DNA from: Blepharisma japonicum
Taxonomy: Eukaryota > Ciliophora > Heterotrichea > Heterotrichida > Blepharismidae
Assembly (NCBI GenBank): GCA_949751835.1
Contig: CATKHK010000115.1
Location: 56,008 to 120,007 of the forward strand
Reading direction: 5' to 3'
Length of the DNA stretch: 64,000 bases
Shown here: positions 1 through 11,339 of the stretch, piece after piece
How the letters are laid out: every line of letters starts with the position of its first letter
How positions within the stretch are numbered: position 1 is the stretch's first letter
Translations under genes and position numbers: made by a program
The notes under the pieces: model-generated
The model's input: the letters and a program-made list of their open reading frames with translations, nothing else
Told to the model about the DNA's origin: nothing
Database searches by the model: none

Positions 1-3000
1 CACAAGTTTCATCATTAATATTATCCTTTTCTTTCTCCGAAAAATCAATAAGCTTCTGCAAGAATCTTGGGTCAGTGATCATGCTTTTAGCTGACTCGTC
101 AAAAGAGTCTTGTATAAATTCATAAAGGACGTTCTTAACTTTGATCTGTTTATATGTAACTGGGATGAGGGGAAGACTCAAAATGACCAATACACCATCA
201 AAAATAAGCCGGATCATATCGACTGGAGCTTTATTAGTTTTGACTTCATTGATATCTTTAGATGTAATAGAGTCAACAGCCCTCATAGCACTATGCAAGA
301 AAGGCAAGGCTTCTTGGAGCTCTCTGTCAGCTTCTTCTTTCTGTACACGGATTTCGGCAGCTTGCTGCTCACATTGGTCTTTTCTTTCAGCGACTTGGTC
401 ACTTTGCTTTTGGGCTTTTGATTTTTCGACATCAAGAGTTTTGACGAGCTGGTCTGTCTTTTGTTCAGCCTCGTGGATTTTTTGTTTTTCCTGTTCCAGC
501 TTGATTTGCATTTCTTTGACGTCAGCTTCTGCTTGTTTCAGTTTGTTTAAGCCTAAGGCGACTCTTTTTTCTTGGCCTTCGAGGACCTCGACTTTCATTT
601 GGTAGACTGTTTTGTAGGAGGAAATGAAGGAAAGATAGGATTTTGGAGTCACGTAGACGTACCTTCTCATTTTGTTATAATAAAGAGTGCAGACGTCAGT
701 AACCATGTTGTGGACTTTACCCATGTGGGCTTCTAGGTTTGACTTAACTTCTGGGGTAGCATGAATCGTGAAGTTTGATATGAAGCTTTTAGAGACACTT
801 ATAAGGGCTTCTTTTGGCCATGGCAAGAACCAGTTGATTGTGGAGCCATTAAAGATGGCTGGGAACTTTCTGAATCTTTCTCTGAACTTGTCACCTACTG
901 GACTGAAACATAGCACGATATGCAAATTGGCTCTGACTCTGTCGATAAAGTAATTATAAAGGTCAAGATTAGTAGGGTCAGGAGCTTGAGGCTTTTCTTT
1001 GCCGTAAAATGTTCTCATATCTGCTAGAATGATTTCTCTGTCTTCTTTAGGCAAAAGACCAGCAACTTCTCCAGTGGATAGAATTGAGTTGATGAACTCT
1101 AAGAATGTTTCCTGCTTAATTTCAGAATCAGTCATAATAAATGTAGTCCTCTTCCCTTCATGGCCTGACCATTTATAAAGCTGCAATAAATCAGCGAAAA
1201 GTGCGTTTTGGTTATAGGTCTTGGTCAGCTGAATCTGATGGGTTATATGTTTTCCAATAAACGCAGCCAGTCTTGTCAAAGACTGTTTTCCAGACCCACC
1301 GACACCGACTAGAAGCATATTTCCTCTATCCATCTGTATAGTACGTGAAATTCTCAACAAATGTCTTATAGCGTCTTCGAAAAGGACCAAATTCATAGTT
1401 TTTCCTCTTGAGTTTTCATTATAAGATTCTAAGAACTGCGCGATCTTTTTCTCAATCACAGCAATGCTCTTAATGGCTTCATATACTTTTGGTGCTTCTT
1501 CCTCTAGTTCTCCATCATCGTTATACTTGTCTTTCCTTTGGAAATCACAGAAAAGTAGTCCTTCTCCAAGCTGGTCTTCAGTTTCGGCTCCAAAGTGCTG
1601 CTCAGTGACATCTTTAAGCATAGCTTTAAGCTCTTCTTTATTGTCATGGGTCGTCAGCTTATCTTCAAATACTCTTTGACACTCATGCTTCCACAGTCCT
1701 ACAAGGAAAACGCCAGGCTTAATGTTCCCGATATTTTTGGCGGATTTAATAACTTCACGGCCTTCTCTAGTTTTTATACATTCAAAGACACCTTGGAATA
1801 CTCTTGAAAGTTCTCTCATATTGAACAAGTAATGGAATTGTGAAGGAGTTGGCAAGAACCTCTTTTTGACTCTTTCCCATAAGGTGATGGTGCTTCCAGT
1901 AAGTTTATTAGCAATAGTGACCACGTCTTCTCCAAAGTTTTTAGTAGTAAAAGCGCTTCTGATGATAGTTCCATAGATGTTATCAACTGATTCTTTAGAT
2001 GGCAGAACCATATTGAAGCTGAAGAAGTGACGTTTAAGCCTGCTTGGAATATCATTTCTACCTCCTCCAGGATGGTTCATTGCAGCTATAAAGATCAAGT
2101 TCTCGATCTTTTTAAGTTCTCCAATCTTATCTTTTTCTAAGAAATAATACCCACCTTGTTCAATCAGCTGTCTTACAATTTCTAGCGTAATCTGGTCACC
2201 CCATTCATTGACAAATGGCATGCTGATATCGTCAATAAACACAAGCAGAGTTTTGTTGTTAGGTGGACAATAGTTTCTACCTGTTTTCTTTTCTAAATCA
2301 GAGTCAATGGAGTCTTGGAACATCTTAGGCAGCGTTGCTGAAGAAAAGTTCATCTTCTTCATGACAGTGTTTTCTGGGAGTTTTTGGGTGTACATAAAGA
2401 TGGTAGAAGTTTTGGCTGTCCCTGCACCTCCGACTAGTAAGACTTCTTTTCTTAGCTCATGGGTCTTTGACAGAGACATGATAAGCTTGATTAAATATTC
2501 AGACCTGGTCGAGTCCATAGTAGGGATTAACAGCTGGGCAAAGGTTTGGCCTGGCTGTCGTTCCCAAGAGTCTGCAACCCATTTAACCCAGTTCTTGGTG
2601 TTTGGATCAAACTTGTACTCGTATAAGGTTTCTCCAGCTTCTACATTAGGTAATGGAGCACCCATGCCTGACAAGTAGTGATGGAACTTGTGCCTGTCTT
2701 CTGGCTCAAACATACCGCCAAGAGTCCAAGTCATTGCATATAAGAAAAGCCTTTCGTATTGGACTGGCTGCAATTCACCATCAGAAAACTGGTTTAGTAA
2801 AACGGTCAGTAAGGTAATTAAGCTGGAAACTTGTACTGCGTAATTTTGAGGCATGACTGGAACTAGCTTGTTGCCTGTCTTGTAGAGGTTTACCATGATG
2901 TTATTGTCCTTGAGGTATTTATCGACAAGTCTTTTAATGTGCTGCATTTCTTGGACTCTTCCAGTTGTGGTCGCTTTTTGTGAAGACTCTCTATTGTTGC

Positions 3001-6000
3001 ACCAGGCTGTAACTATAGGCTCCCAGCCTAAATCAGATTCAGACAGATAAATGATACCGCAGCGGGACACAGTAGCAGGGGAGGCGTTTTTTAAGTTTTC
3101 GACCTCAAACACAAGTTTTACGTTATCAGTCATAGGGATTCTATCATTATTTGCAAGGGTCAAAATCTTGGAATCGTCAAGGACACTATTTAGAGACTCA
3201 ATCCACAAGGTATCGACAGGCCCATCACAGACAATCCAGGTGTTGTATTTGTTAGCTCTGTTATTGTACCTTTGCCAAAGTTTACTGAAAACTCCGGATA
3301 CCCATTCGTCAGTGACTTCAATCTTTCTGCCATACAGCTCTTCAGCAGTCATAGCTTTCGGGTTCAATTTTTGTAGACGATGCGAGGTGCCTTCATTGGT
3401 AAGGACAGTAGTCAATACATTTATAATGGTACTTTTGCCAGATCCAGTAGGTCCGACGATCATGAACCCATGTCTGACTAGTGAAGTTTCATAGACCTGG
3501 ATGATCTTTAAGAACCAGTCTTCATTTTTGATGATTTCGCACTCTTGGATGGTTTTTATTAAGCCTTTTTCGACATTTCCATGGTGAAGTTTAGGTGGCT
3601 CTGGTTGGTCTGGGAAGATATCTCTTAATAGCTGTAAGAATAGTGGCACATCATCAGCTACAAGTTTGGATAAGTTCATATCTCTGAGAGTTCTCATCAG
3701 CAACATTTCTTCATCTGCAGTCATTTCGTTACGTTTAATGTTACCTGCACTTCTTAAAACTGAGTTAATGTTTCTAAGACCGAAATCATAGTGTTTTTGT
3801 TTAGAAAGCTGTTCTTCACATAAAGCATAAAGAACTGTGAATTTTTTGGAGAGAGGGTCGTATTTGTCGTAACCTTGGGCGGCGAGTTTGACTCTAATAA
3901 TAACTCTTCTGTTAGGAACCATCATAGCCACACCTCTAAATAAGACTTTCATATTTTCTGGAAGTTCTTGACGACCTGCATAACCAGGATTCATAGTGAT
4001 AAAGTAAGCTACAGAAGGTATTAAACTGATTGGCAAGCTTTCTCCAGGGAAAAGACAGGTCTTTTCTCTGTATTTTTTAGCTTTATTGATAGCAGCTACT
4101 TGCATGGCAACGACAGATAAGACTTCTAGGTAAATTCTGTTAAACTCGTCGAAGCATCCCCATAGGCCAGACTGACAAAGTCCTTTAAAGATAGTGGCCA
4201 TATCTTTGTATTTGTGCTGGTTTGAGCAGTTAGTGACGACCACAAAGACACCAAGTGTCCTTCCCATATCTTTGACAGTCTCTGTTTTGCCAGTTCCTGC
4301 AGGTCCAGCAGGTGCTCCTCCATAGTTCATGCCTAAAGCTTGTGCCAAAGTAATATAGCACCTATCAGTGAGTGGGGTAATGCAGAGTCTTTCTTTAGTT
4401 CCTAAGTACTCATAAAGATATTCAAAGTCTTGATCAGTAATAGAAACTGTCAGGGTGTCATTTCTCCAGGTTTGCCTTGTTCTCTTAAGCCACTCAAAGT
4501 TGTTTTGAGAGTTTCCTTTAGAGCTTGCATCTTTTCCTAGATTGCTAATGAGCTCATCAAGGACATCTCTTTGATACACATGTACAGTGACGATAGTCGT
4601 GATTTTAGTTCTTATCATATCATTTGGCAAGTCTCCTAAAATCATATCTCTGATTTGATCCCAAATTTCAGTCATTTTGTCTCTTTTAGAGTCTGCTACT
4701 TTTCTGTCCTTCGCTTTTGACAAGCAATCTTCTACGTGATAAGTCCACAGAAGCTGCAGTCCAACAAGTGAAGCTTGTGCACAGTATCTTTGAGCGAAGT
4801 CTTTATACTGCATCTGCATACAGTCGCGTGAGGCGTTTCTTAGAATATCTTTTACAGTTTTTCTCATTTCGTCTTCAAGCTTCTTCAGCCAATCTTCTAT
4901 ATTTCCTTCTGCTTTGACTGGGTCTGAAAGTTCGATTAATTCGTAATTTTTGCCAATTGAGCTCATCATATGTGTAATAAGTTTTCTGTCTTTGGCGTCA
5001 AATTGCACCCTGGTGATAGCGTCAAAAAGGTTTTCTAAGAAAGTTTGGATTGAGGTAGGCTCTGAGCCCTGACTAAGGATACTCAAAAGTACTGGATCAG
5101 ACACGAAGAAGAATCTGGCGAACTTGTTTCTTTTCGCTTCTAAATAGTTATCTAGGGACTTCTGGCATGTTTCCAGTTTCTCTTTTAAGCTTGGCAGCAA
5201 GTTTTTAAGCATATCATTCTGACAAGCTGGGATAACCACTTGTGTTTCGACAGCTTTTTCCATGATTTTTACCCACATCTTGTCAGTGTTCTGGAACAGT
5301 CTGGCCTCAGTTGGCATTTGTCGAGAAATATCACCGCCCATGAAGACAGGCTCTAAACTTTGCCACATAATTTGGACTCTTTGCCACAAGTCAATGGTTT
5401 CGCTTACATCAGAATAAAGATTGAGGCAGCTGACGACTTCAGTTTTGAATGGTGCTACATGTTTCATAGCATTCATGGTCGTTAAGTCAGCTTGGGCTTC
5501 ATCAAGGGCTTCCATGATTTCTGATACTTTTCCTCCTAGCCTACAGAGATAATCTCTTCCTCTAAAGGTGTCGAAATCAAAGGTTTCTACGGTCCATTTC
5601 GCTTTGATTTCTCCTAGTTTTATTTCAATTTTCAGCTGCTTGTCAGCTGACTCTATGATTTCTTCAATTTCTTCTTTGGATTTTAGAAGGTCTACTTCTA
5701 GTAGTTTTGATAAATAGAAAACTTCATCGTTTTTCTGTGTTAAATCGTGCCCAGTTACCTGAGACAGTTGATCCCAATGTCTTGGTTTAATTGATGGCTT
5801 GCTTAAGTCTTCTAGCAAAGGTAAAACTTGGATAAAGGTATCGATTTCAGTCCTGAGTTCATTGTAAGCATCCCATTCTTTAAGCTGTCTAGGAAGCTTC
5901 TTGCACATATTGTCGAAGTTAGTGACTTGATCTGTCATATCAGCTAATTTATCAACGGCGTCACTCCATATCATTTCTTTCCAAGAGTTGACAGTATTGA

Positions 6001-9000
6001 TAACTTGTACATACAAATCATATAGCTGAGTAAGTAGTCCCAGCTCTTTTTTAGTTTGCTCTAGTTCTGGGTATGGCTGATGTGGGAGACCGAATAGTTC
6101 TTCTCCTGCGTAGTAGATTTCATAGTTTCTTTCTCTGACTGAATATTCTTCTTTAAATCTTCTAAGTCTTTCGACTGCATCTCCTGGATTAATTCCTTTG
6201 ACCATTGGCCCATTTCTTTCATAGTCTTTTCGGAAATCCCTTACGTCAGACACCAAAGCACTGACATTTCTAATGAGTTCTTTTTTAAAGCTGTTTTGGG
6301 TCTCTTGTAGCTGATTTTGTCTTTGTTCTCCTAGTTCTACTAGTGATTTCCATTTGGATTTTAGTATATGTCTATGATCTTGCTCATCTTTTTCCATGCC
6401 TGTGGCAAGGTACATGTCTAAGATGTTGTACATTTCTATGATAGGCTTAAATTCGAGCTCAATTTCACCTTCTTTTTGTCTGACTTCTTTTAAGGTGTGC
6501 ATGACGTAACGTAAAGTGTCGATTCCAGTCACGTCTTTTTGGAGTTTTGCCTTGGTTTGGTTGATGTATTCTAAGATGTTTTCCAGTCTGCTTTTAGCAC
6601 GCTTGTGGAGGTCTTTGGAAAATACAGCTTTCCAGTGGTGGACGTATTCTTTGAGGCCGTCTGCAATGGCTTTAGTTTTGAGAGCCATAGCGCCAATTTG
6701 GAAAACGTCTTCAACAGTCTCAATATCATGCTCTACTGAGGTGAAATATTTAAGTTTTTCTTCAAAGTCGTCCAATGTAGGGTCTTTTTTATTGAACTCA
6801 GACAGTTTTTTCTCTGGATCTTGGGTCCATAGCCATGAAAATCTCTGGAAAGATTCTAAATACTGGGTGACTGTATTTTTAGTCCCATGAATAGACCCAG
6901 TTAGTAGCAAAATGACTTTGACGATTTCTTTATCCTGAGCAATCATATCATAAAAGCTGTCCTTTTTCTCATTTTCTGCCTTATCCTGTTGGAACCAATT
7001 CACTACACTTTTCGAGCATTTCAATACAGCAATGGCAGCTCTATTAATATGTTCCTGGACATCTTCAATAGAAGGTGTTATTTTTACCTTAACGTCATCA
7101 GATCTCGACTCCAGATGTACGGTGACTTCAAAGAAAGGTGACTGCTGTGTAGGGATTGCAGTTCCTCTGGCTTTTTTCCCACACACTCTTTCTTTCATCG
7201 CATTTAGCGAGTTTTTAGTGCAATGTAACAGTGCTTGGTACATAGTCCAGTTATAGTATTTCTTAAGCTTGACGACTTCGTCTTGATTTATAGGCTCTAC
7301 ATGCTGGTCAAGTGGGTAAGATTTGATAGTCTGTAATAGGTCGTCGACAGCTCTTTCTACTTCTATGTTTTTGCTCATTAAGAATTCAGTTTGGGTCTTT
7401 GCTGAGTTTCCTTGGAGTTCTACGAATTCATCCTGGGTATATGTTTTGCCGTTTTCTGGCATTTCGACTAGTATAACTTTGCTGATAGCTTTTAGGTTGT
7501 TTTCGACTCTGTTTTCTATGATGTCGTTAATACTTATAATAAGCTGTTCTAATTTTTGAAGACCAGAGTGGACGTGGTGGAGGTATCCGTCAATATTCAT
7601 AGAAGTCCATGTCAAGGTGACGATTCCAGGCCTAAGCTTGTACTCTAAATCTTCGAGGTGAGGACCTAGCAATGTTTTCGTGATTGGTCTGATTTTCCCT
7701 AAGACTCTTTCGTATTCTTTAAGCAAGTAGTCAAGCTCACTGTAGTAATGCTTGATTTTTTCTTCTTGAAGCAGCACAATTCTAGCACTTTCAGGAATTT
7801 CGACACCCATTCTGTCTAAGCATTTAGCTTCTCTGATAAGCTGGAAAATTTCGTCATCAAGGTTTACATACAGTTTTTTGTCTTCGCTTGGCCATAGTAA
7901 TAGAGCATGGAGGCCTGTTTTGCTTCTTTCTATTTCGTCGCACCAGGCTCTCAAGTACATGTACTCGAATAGTGTCAAAGTTTGTCCGATTCTGTTATAA
8001 AGAGTTATATATGACCTGTGTTCTTTTCCTGTCTTGATCATATTGGGGAATTTCTCCATTGGAGCTTGGATTCTGTGGAAGAGGTGTCTGGCCCAAAGAA
8101 TGTTCCCAGCAACTGTTGGCATGTTTCTGACAAGTGGAGGGGCTGATTTGAACTGGTTGTATTGGGTCTTGATTTCGTTCATTTCCATTCCATAGTTGTG
8201 GAAAATGATGTTGTACTTATTATTAAGCTCAGTCTGCAGACTTCCTCTTTTCAGAATCGTCTCAAACTTTTTCAACAAATTAAGTGCATGATCAATGCTA
8301 GCGATTTTTTCAAAGCTTTTATTAATATAGCCCTGCAAATCTTGTTCTAGCTTGCTAACTCCTACGTTAAATTCAACGAATCTCCTATCAAAATGATTGT
8401 GTGAGTAATCCAGTAAGTCATATCTGTGGTTTTTAAACTCTTCAATTAAGTTATTGAAGTCTTGAAGAAGCTTGTCCATGTCTTCAAACTTATGTTTTGC
8501 TAAAGACCTGAATTGGCGTACAATGGTGAATAGGTCAATAAGCTTGGAAAGCCTTCTGCAGAATAAGTCGAATTTTCCAAAAATTTGGTTTTTGCTGAAG
8601 TCAAATTGTTTCCCTTTCGGCATCGCCTGGAGCTTTTCTTTAGTAAGCTCATATTGAGCTTGATAAGCTTCTTTCAGCTTAATGCAGTTTTGCATGGTTT
8701 CTATTAGTTCGTCAGGGTCTCTAAGCCAAAGTTTGTCGACTGGCTTTCCTTGTAAAATAGTTTTCTTGCAAGTGTTTATCATCTGGTTTGTAATTTTCAT
8801 GAAAAGTTGAGTCATTTTTTCAGTGGTGTTATAATATCTTGCAATGGTATGAATCATTTTGACTGAGTTCATGAGTGCTGGCAAGCTGTCAATAATAGTC
8901 TGTGGAGTTCCTGTATAGAGTGGCTCAATGAATTTTTCAAGTGTTGTCAAATATTTCACGTTATCTTTAGCTTCATTTAAAGCTTCAGTGATCTTTATAT

Positions 9001-9907
9001 CTACGTTTTTCCACCTACTAAGCAACATTGGAATATTTTCTTTAGATCTGCTTTGGTGCTCTCCAGAAGTCTTATTAGCCATATGCAGCACTGACTGCAC
9101 ATTTTTCACTTCTTTGGTCCTGGTCTGTTCATTAATGCTGGTTAATTTCTGATTTCTGCTTCTCCAGTACTCTAATTCTGTGTGCGGTCCTGCATCATTG
9201 CTATCCCACCTGCTTTCTGTGCTTTCTTCTACATATGCTTCTATCTGTTGTATCCATTCATCCAATAGTTTTTCATAATAAGACACAAGGGGTTCATTAT
9301 CAGCAGCCTCCCTCAATTTTTCACTGATATTTTCAACTTCATATTCTTTGTCTGGTTTTCTTAGCCTTACTCCTCCTGACATGCTTTTGATGGCTTCTCC
9401 TAGCTCACTGGCAAATTTGGCTAATCCTGAGGTCAGTTCTATTCGTTGTTCCTTATCACAATCTCCCCAGTCTGCCTCATCCATGGCATTGACCATGGGC
9501 ACAAACGCTCCTGATATGATGGTATCAAGAGAAGAGATCGGATTGGCGCCAATTTCGCCGAACATGACTTCAGTGTCGTTGTAAGCATTGGTATTGACTG
9601 CTTTGCCTTCTGGAAGAGTGCGATAGAAAAAGGCGCCTTTTGATTTAATTCTGACTGTGTCGCCATAAGTGAGGAAAAGGTGAAGTTCTTCTGAGGACTC
9701 TACGTACTCGTCTTGGCCTGTAGGGATGTCATTGGTCTGACGGTAGAAAAGTAGCTTAGGAGGGCCGGCCCCTTTAAGGAAGTTGTTGATGACTTGGTAT
9801 CTTTCACGGTCTCGGAACCAGTCTTCCATAATGAGGTCGCTCATCTCAAAGCAATCAGCCAGGCATTGAATCATCCATTGGTGACGCTGATGCAGAGGAT
9901 TGGACAT
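1..9907 (-). CDS. DNAH5/8-like: Outer-arm axonemal dynein heavy chain, gamma type (5' partial; C-terminus off the left edge)
   Basis: Motor subunit of the ciliary outer dynein arm. One uninterrupted frame of 3302 codons runs from ATG at 9907 off the left edge, with no intron. The N-terminal tail (DHC_N1, then linker DHC_N2) carries the segments EAKDNVKY and YYNTTEKMTQLF, which match the DNAH5/DNAH8 (gamma) class. AAA1 Walker A GPAGTGKTET lies near residue 1870, AAA2 GPTGSGKST near 2152, AAA3 GGAGTAKTS near 2492 and AAA4 GVGGSGKQS near 2867. The first stalk coil starts near 3080 and the frame leaves the window in the microtubule-binding region. AAA5, AAA6 and the C-terminal domain are therefore missing here. 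All of its roughly fifty Trp codons are TGG; no in-frame TGA occurs. The promoter must lie in the 226 bp up to the next gene. Family call is firm; the gamma assignment is by remembered similarity of the tail. Confidence 0.95.
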   Translation of the reverse strand, partial: MSNPLHQRHQWMIQCLADCFEMSDLIMEDWFRDRERYQVINNFLKGAGPPKLLFYRQTNDIPTGQDEYVESSEELHLFLTYGDTVRIKSKGAFFYRTLPEGKAVNTNAYNDTEVMFGEIGANPISSLDTIISGAFVPMVNAMDEADWGDCDKEQRIELTSGLAKFASELGEAIKSMSGGVRLRKPDKEYEVENISEKLREAADNEPLVSYYEKLLDEWIQQIEAYVEESTESRWDSNDAGPHTELEYWRSRNQKLTSINEQTRTKEVKNVQSVLHMANKTSGEHQSRSKENIPMLLSRWKNVDIKITEALNEAKDNVKYLTTLEKFIEPLYTGTPQTIIDSLPALMNSVKMIHTIARYYNTTEKMTQLFMKITNQMINTCKKTILQGKPVDKLWLRDPDELIETMQNCIKLKEAYQAQYELTKEKLQAMPKGKQFDFSKNQIFGKFDLFCRRLSKLIDLFTIVRQFRSLAKHKFEDMDKLLQDFNNLIEEFKNHRYDLLDYSHNHFDRRFVEFNVGVSKLEQDLQGYINKSFEKIASIDHALNLLKKFETILKRGSLQTELNNKYNIIFHNYGMEMNEIKTQYNQFKSAPPLVRNMPTVAGNILWARHLFHRIQAPMEKFPNMIKTGKEHRSYITLYNRIGQTLTLFEYMYLRAWCDEIERSKTGLHALLLWPSEDKKLYVNLDDEIFQLIREAKCLDRMGVEIPESARIVLLQEEKIKHYYSELDYLLKEYERVLGKIRPITKTLLGPHLEDLEYKLRPGIVTLTWTSMNIDGYLHHVHSGLQKLEQLIISINDIIENRVENNLKAISKVILVEMPENGKTYTQDEFVELQGNSAKTQTEFLMSKNIEVERAVDDLLQTIKSYPLDQHVEPINQDEVVKLKKYYNWTMYQALLHCTKNSLNAMKERVCGKKARGTAIPTQQSPFFEVTVHLESRSDDVKVKITPSIEDVQEHINRAAIAVLKCSKSVVNWFQQDKAENEKKDSFYDMIAQDKEIVKVILLLTGSIHGTKNTVTQYLESFQRFSWLWTQDPEKKLSEFNKKDPTLDDFEEKLKYFTSVEHDIETVEDVFQIGAMALKTKAIADGLKEYVHHWKAVFSKDLHKRAKSRLENILEYINQTKAKLQKDVTGIDTLRYVMHTLKEVRQKEGEIELEFKPIIEMYNILDMYLATGMEKDEQDHRHILKSKWKSLVELGEQRQNQLQETQNSFKKELIRNVSALVSDVRDFRKDYERNGPMVKGINPGDAVERLRRFKEEYSVRERNYEIYYAGEELFGLPHQPYPELEQTKKELGLLTQLYDLYVQVINTVNSWKEMIWSDAVDKLADMTDQVTNFDNMCKKLPRQLKEWDAYNELRTEIDTFIQVLPLLEDLSKPSIKPRHWDQLSQVTGHDLTQKNDEVFYLSKLLEVDLLKSKEEIEEIIESADKQLKIEIKLGEIKAKWTVETFDFDTFRGRDYLCRLGGKVSEIMEALDEAQADLTTMNAMKHVAPFKTEVVSCLNLYSDVSETIDLWQRVQIMWQSLEPVFMGGDISRQMPTEARLFQNTDKMWVKIMEKAVETQVVIPACQNDMLKNLLPSLKEKLETCQKSLDNYLEAKRNKFARFFFVSDPVLLSILSQGSEPTSIQTFLENLFDAITRVQFDAKDRKLITHMMSSIGKNYELIELSDPVKAEGNIEDWLKKLEDEMRKTVKDILRNASRDCMQMQYKDFAQRYCAQASLVGLQLLWTYHVEDCLSKAKDRKVADSKRDKMTEIWDQIRDMILGDLPNDMIRTKITTIVTVHVYQRDVLDELISNLGKDASSKGNSQNNFEWLKRTRQTWRNDTLTVSITDQDFEYLYEYLGTKERLCITPLTDRCYITLAQALGMNYGGAPAGPAGTGKTETVKDMGRTLGVFVVVTNCSNQHKYKDMATIFKGLCQSGLWGCFDEFNRIYLEVLSVVAMQVAAINKAKKYREKTCLFPGESLPISLIPSVAYFITMNPGYAGRQELPENMKVLFRGVAMMVPNRRVIIRVKLAAQGYDKYDPLSKKFTVLYALCEEQLSKQKHYDFGLRNINSVLRSAGNIKRNEMTADEEMLLMRTLRDMNLSKLVADDVPLFLQLLRDIFPDQPEPPKLHHGNVEKGLIKTIQECEIIKNEDWFLKIIQVYETSLVRHGFMIVGPTGSGKSTIINVLTTVLTNEGTSHRLQKLNPKAMTAEELYGRKIEVTDEWVSGVFSKLWQRYNNRANKYNTWIVCDGPVDTLWIESLNSVLDDSKILTLANNDRIPMTDNVKLVFEVENLKNASPATVSRCGIIYLSESDLGWEPIVTAWCNNRESSQKATTTGRVQEMQHIKRLVDKYLKDNNIMVNLYKTGNKLVPVMPQNYAVQVSSLITLLTVLLNQFSDGELQPVQYERLFLYAMTWTLGGMFEPEDRHKFHHYLSGMGAPLPNVEAGETLYEYKFDPNTKNWVKWVADSWERQPGQTFAQLLIPTMDSTRSEYLIKLIMSLSKTHELRKEVLLVGGAGTAKTSTIFMYTQKLPENTVMKKMNFSSATLPKMFQDSIDSDLEKKTGRNYCPPNNKTLLVFIDDISMPFVNEWGDQITLEIVRQLIEQGGYYFLEKDKIGELKKIENLIFIAAMNHPGGGRNDIPSRLKRHFFSFNMVLPSKESVDNIYGTIIRSAFTTKNFGEDVVTIANKLTGSTITLWERVKKRFLPTPSQFHYLFNMRELSRVFQGVFECIKTREGREVIKSAKNIGNIKPGVFLVGLWKHECQRVFEDKLTTHDNKEELKAMLKDVTEQHFGAETEDQLGEGLLFCDFQRKDKYNDDGELEEEAPKVYEAIKSIAVIEKKIAQFLESYNENSRGKTMNLVLFEDAIRHLLRISRTIQMDRGNMLLVGVGGSGKQSLTRLAAFIGKHITHQIQLTKTYNQNALFADLLQLYKWSGHEGKRTTFIMTDSEIKQETFLEFINSILSTGEVAGLLPKEDREIILADMRTFYGKEKPQAPDPTNLDLYNYFIDRVRANLHIVLCFSPVGDKFRERFRKFPAIFNGSTINWFLPWPKEALISVSKSFISNFTIHATPEVKSNLEAHMGKVHNMVTDVCTLYYNKMRRYVYVTPKSYLSFISSYKTVYQMKVEVLEGQEKRVALGLNKLKQAEADVKEMQIKLEQEKQKIHEAEQKTDQLVKTLDVEKSKAQKQSDQVAERKDQCEQQAAEIRVQKEEADRELQEALPFLHSAMRAVDSITSKDINEVKTNKAPVDMIRLIFDGVLVILSLPLIPVTYKQIKVKNVLYEFIQDSFDESAKSMITDPRFLQKLIDFSEKEKDNINDETC

Positions 9908-10133
9908 TTATTATTATTAACTGCCATTCATTTGCACGAGATGTCGAGAATGTGCATAACCGTCACGGGAAAATTAAGGAATTTCATGGGGTTTAGATGG
10001 TAGCGTAAACATATGTGTATAAGTTTGATAGAGAATTTATATAAATTATGATAAGAAAAGCCCATTATAATTATGAATTAAATCAGATAAAAGGAATTGA
10101 TTTATTCAAAAGATTATAGAAACTCATTAAATT

Positions 10134-11339
10134 TTAGTTAATTTCTTCCAAACTGTTAATTCTCATATTGAGGTGTCTTAAATAAAAGAACAGCAAAACC
10201 AAACAAATCGCATTCAGCAACAGCAAACTATTCACAGAATCAGGCGACCCTTTCATCAATTTACTCTTTTTTCTATACTCTTTCAAGTCTACTTCTTCAT
10301 ATTTCGCAATTTGATGTATCTGCCTCTCAACTGTAGGCTTTTCAGCTGGGCTTTGCATATCTGAAAAGCACTTTTCTTTAGCCCTTTTTCACCAGCCTTC
10401 TACATCTTTAGTCGAATCTGCTTTGGTTCTGGTTTCAATCGTCCCTCTAAACATCGTAGACTTCAAGAAATTCAGAGCCAAAGTGCATCTCAGCCTTGAT
10501 TTTTCAGGAGAAACTGGAGTTACTACTCAATCTTGCTCAATCACAAAATAGCTCGAAAATGGAACATCAAGAGCTTTTGTGGATATTTTTATGATTAAAG
10601 CACCTTCTTGGTACTTATAAATCTGAGCAGACTGGATACGGGTTGTTTTTGGCCCAACTGAAGGTCCGTTGATCTTTGTGCGGAATTTCAGTTCTCTGGA
10701 GCAGGCCCCAATTTCTTCGTTATCTCCCCATGGGGTAATTTCTATTTCTGTGTCTCCACGCTCTTTAAAATAGTCCCCATACGAAAAAGCTGCGTTATCA
10801 GCAAAAAAGAGCTCCAAAAACTTCTGAGGAGTACAAGGCACAATCACCTTGAGTGTCTCAAATCCTTCTGAATACTCTTCCTGCGGAATATCCATCAGCC
10901 CTTCATTCTGTTCTTCTTCAAGAGGTGGCGGATCTTCCCCATCACTCCAATAGCCTTTATCTTGGCCCTCATCACAGTATCCAGAATTCCTCCACAAGCT
11001 GTAGATAAACTGAAATGCCTCATTTCTACGTAAAAAGGAGCCGAAAAAGTATGATTTTTTATTAGCACAAGCGATTTCTATTGAGCTCGTTATAGTCCCT
11101 TTTACTCTTTTGATAGCGACAATGTCTCGGAAAGGGATGACTTGCTTGGTTTTGAAGCCGAGGATGTTGGCATAAAAACATAAATAGTTGTCGGTACAAA
11201 ACAAACGGCCGTGGATAAAAATTTTCTTACGGAGACCACAGCTGAAATCATCAAGAACGTCTTCTTCGTCAGAAAGAGAGAAAAGATTCCTAACAACCTG
11301 CTGGGAACTTAATCTGGGCTGGGATTGAGACTTTGACAT
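10134..11339 (-). CDS. GRAM-VASt domain protein with C-terminal membrane anchor (GRAMD1/Aster/Lam-like)
   Basis: 401 residues with two in-frame TGA read as Trp (10527-10529 and 10389-10391, the second inside a GWW). Residues about 14-115 form a GRAM domain (DDFSCGLRKKIFIHGRLF, then FCTDNYLCFYAN). An acidic linker follows. Residues about 150-310 read as a VASt/StART-like domain (EITPWGD, a tract of basic and beta-strand-like sequence, VPFSSYFVIEQDW, TMFRGTIE). A single hydrophobic segment lies near residues 371-391. This order (GRAM, VASt, one C-terminal TM helix) is that of the Aster/Lam proteins, which move sterol at contacts between ER and plasma membrane; sterol transfer here is inferred from architecture. 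The stop is TAA at 10134-10136. It is divergent from the hypothetical gene at 11662. Confidence 0.82.

Noticed and set aside
1816-2055. Short frames on both strands inside the dynein gene (here and at 4126, 6516, 9439 and others)
   Set aside because: They are shadows of the dynein frame; none resembles a protein and the dynein frame is unbroken.
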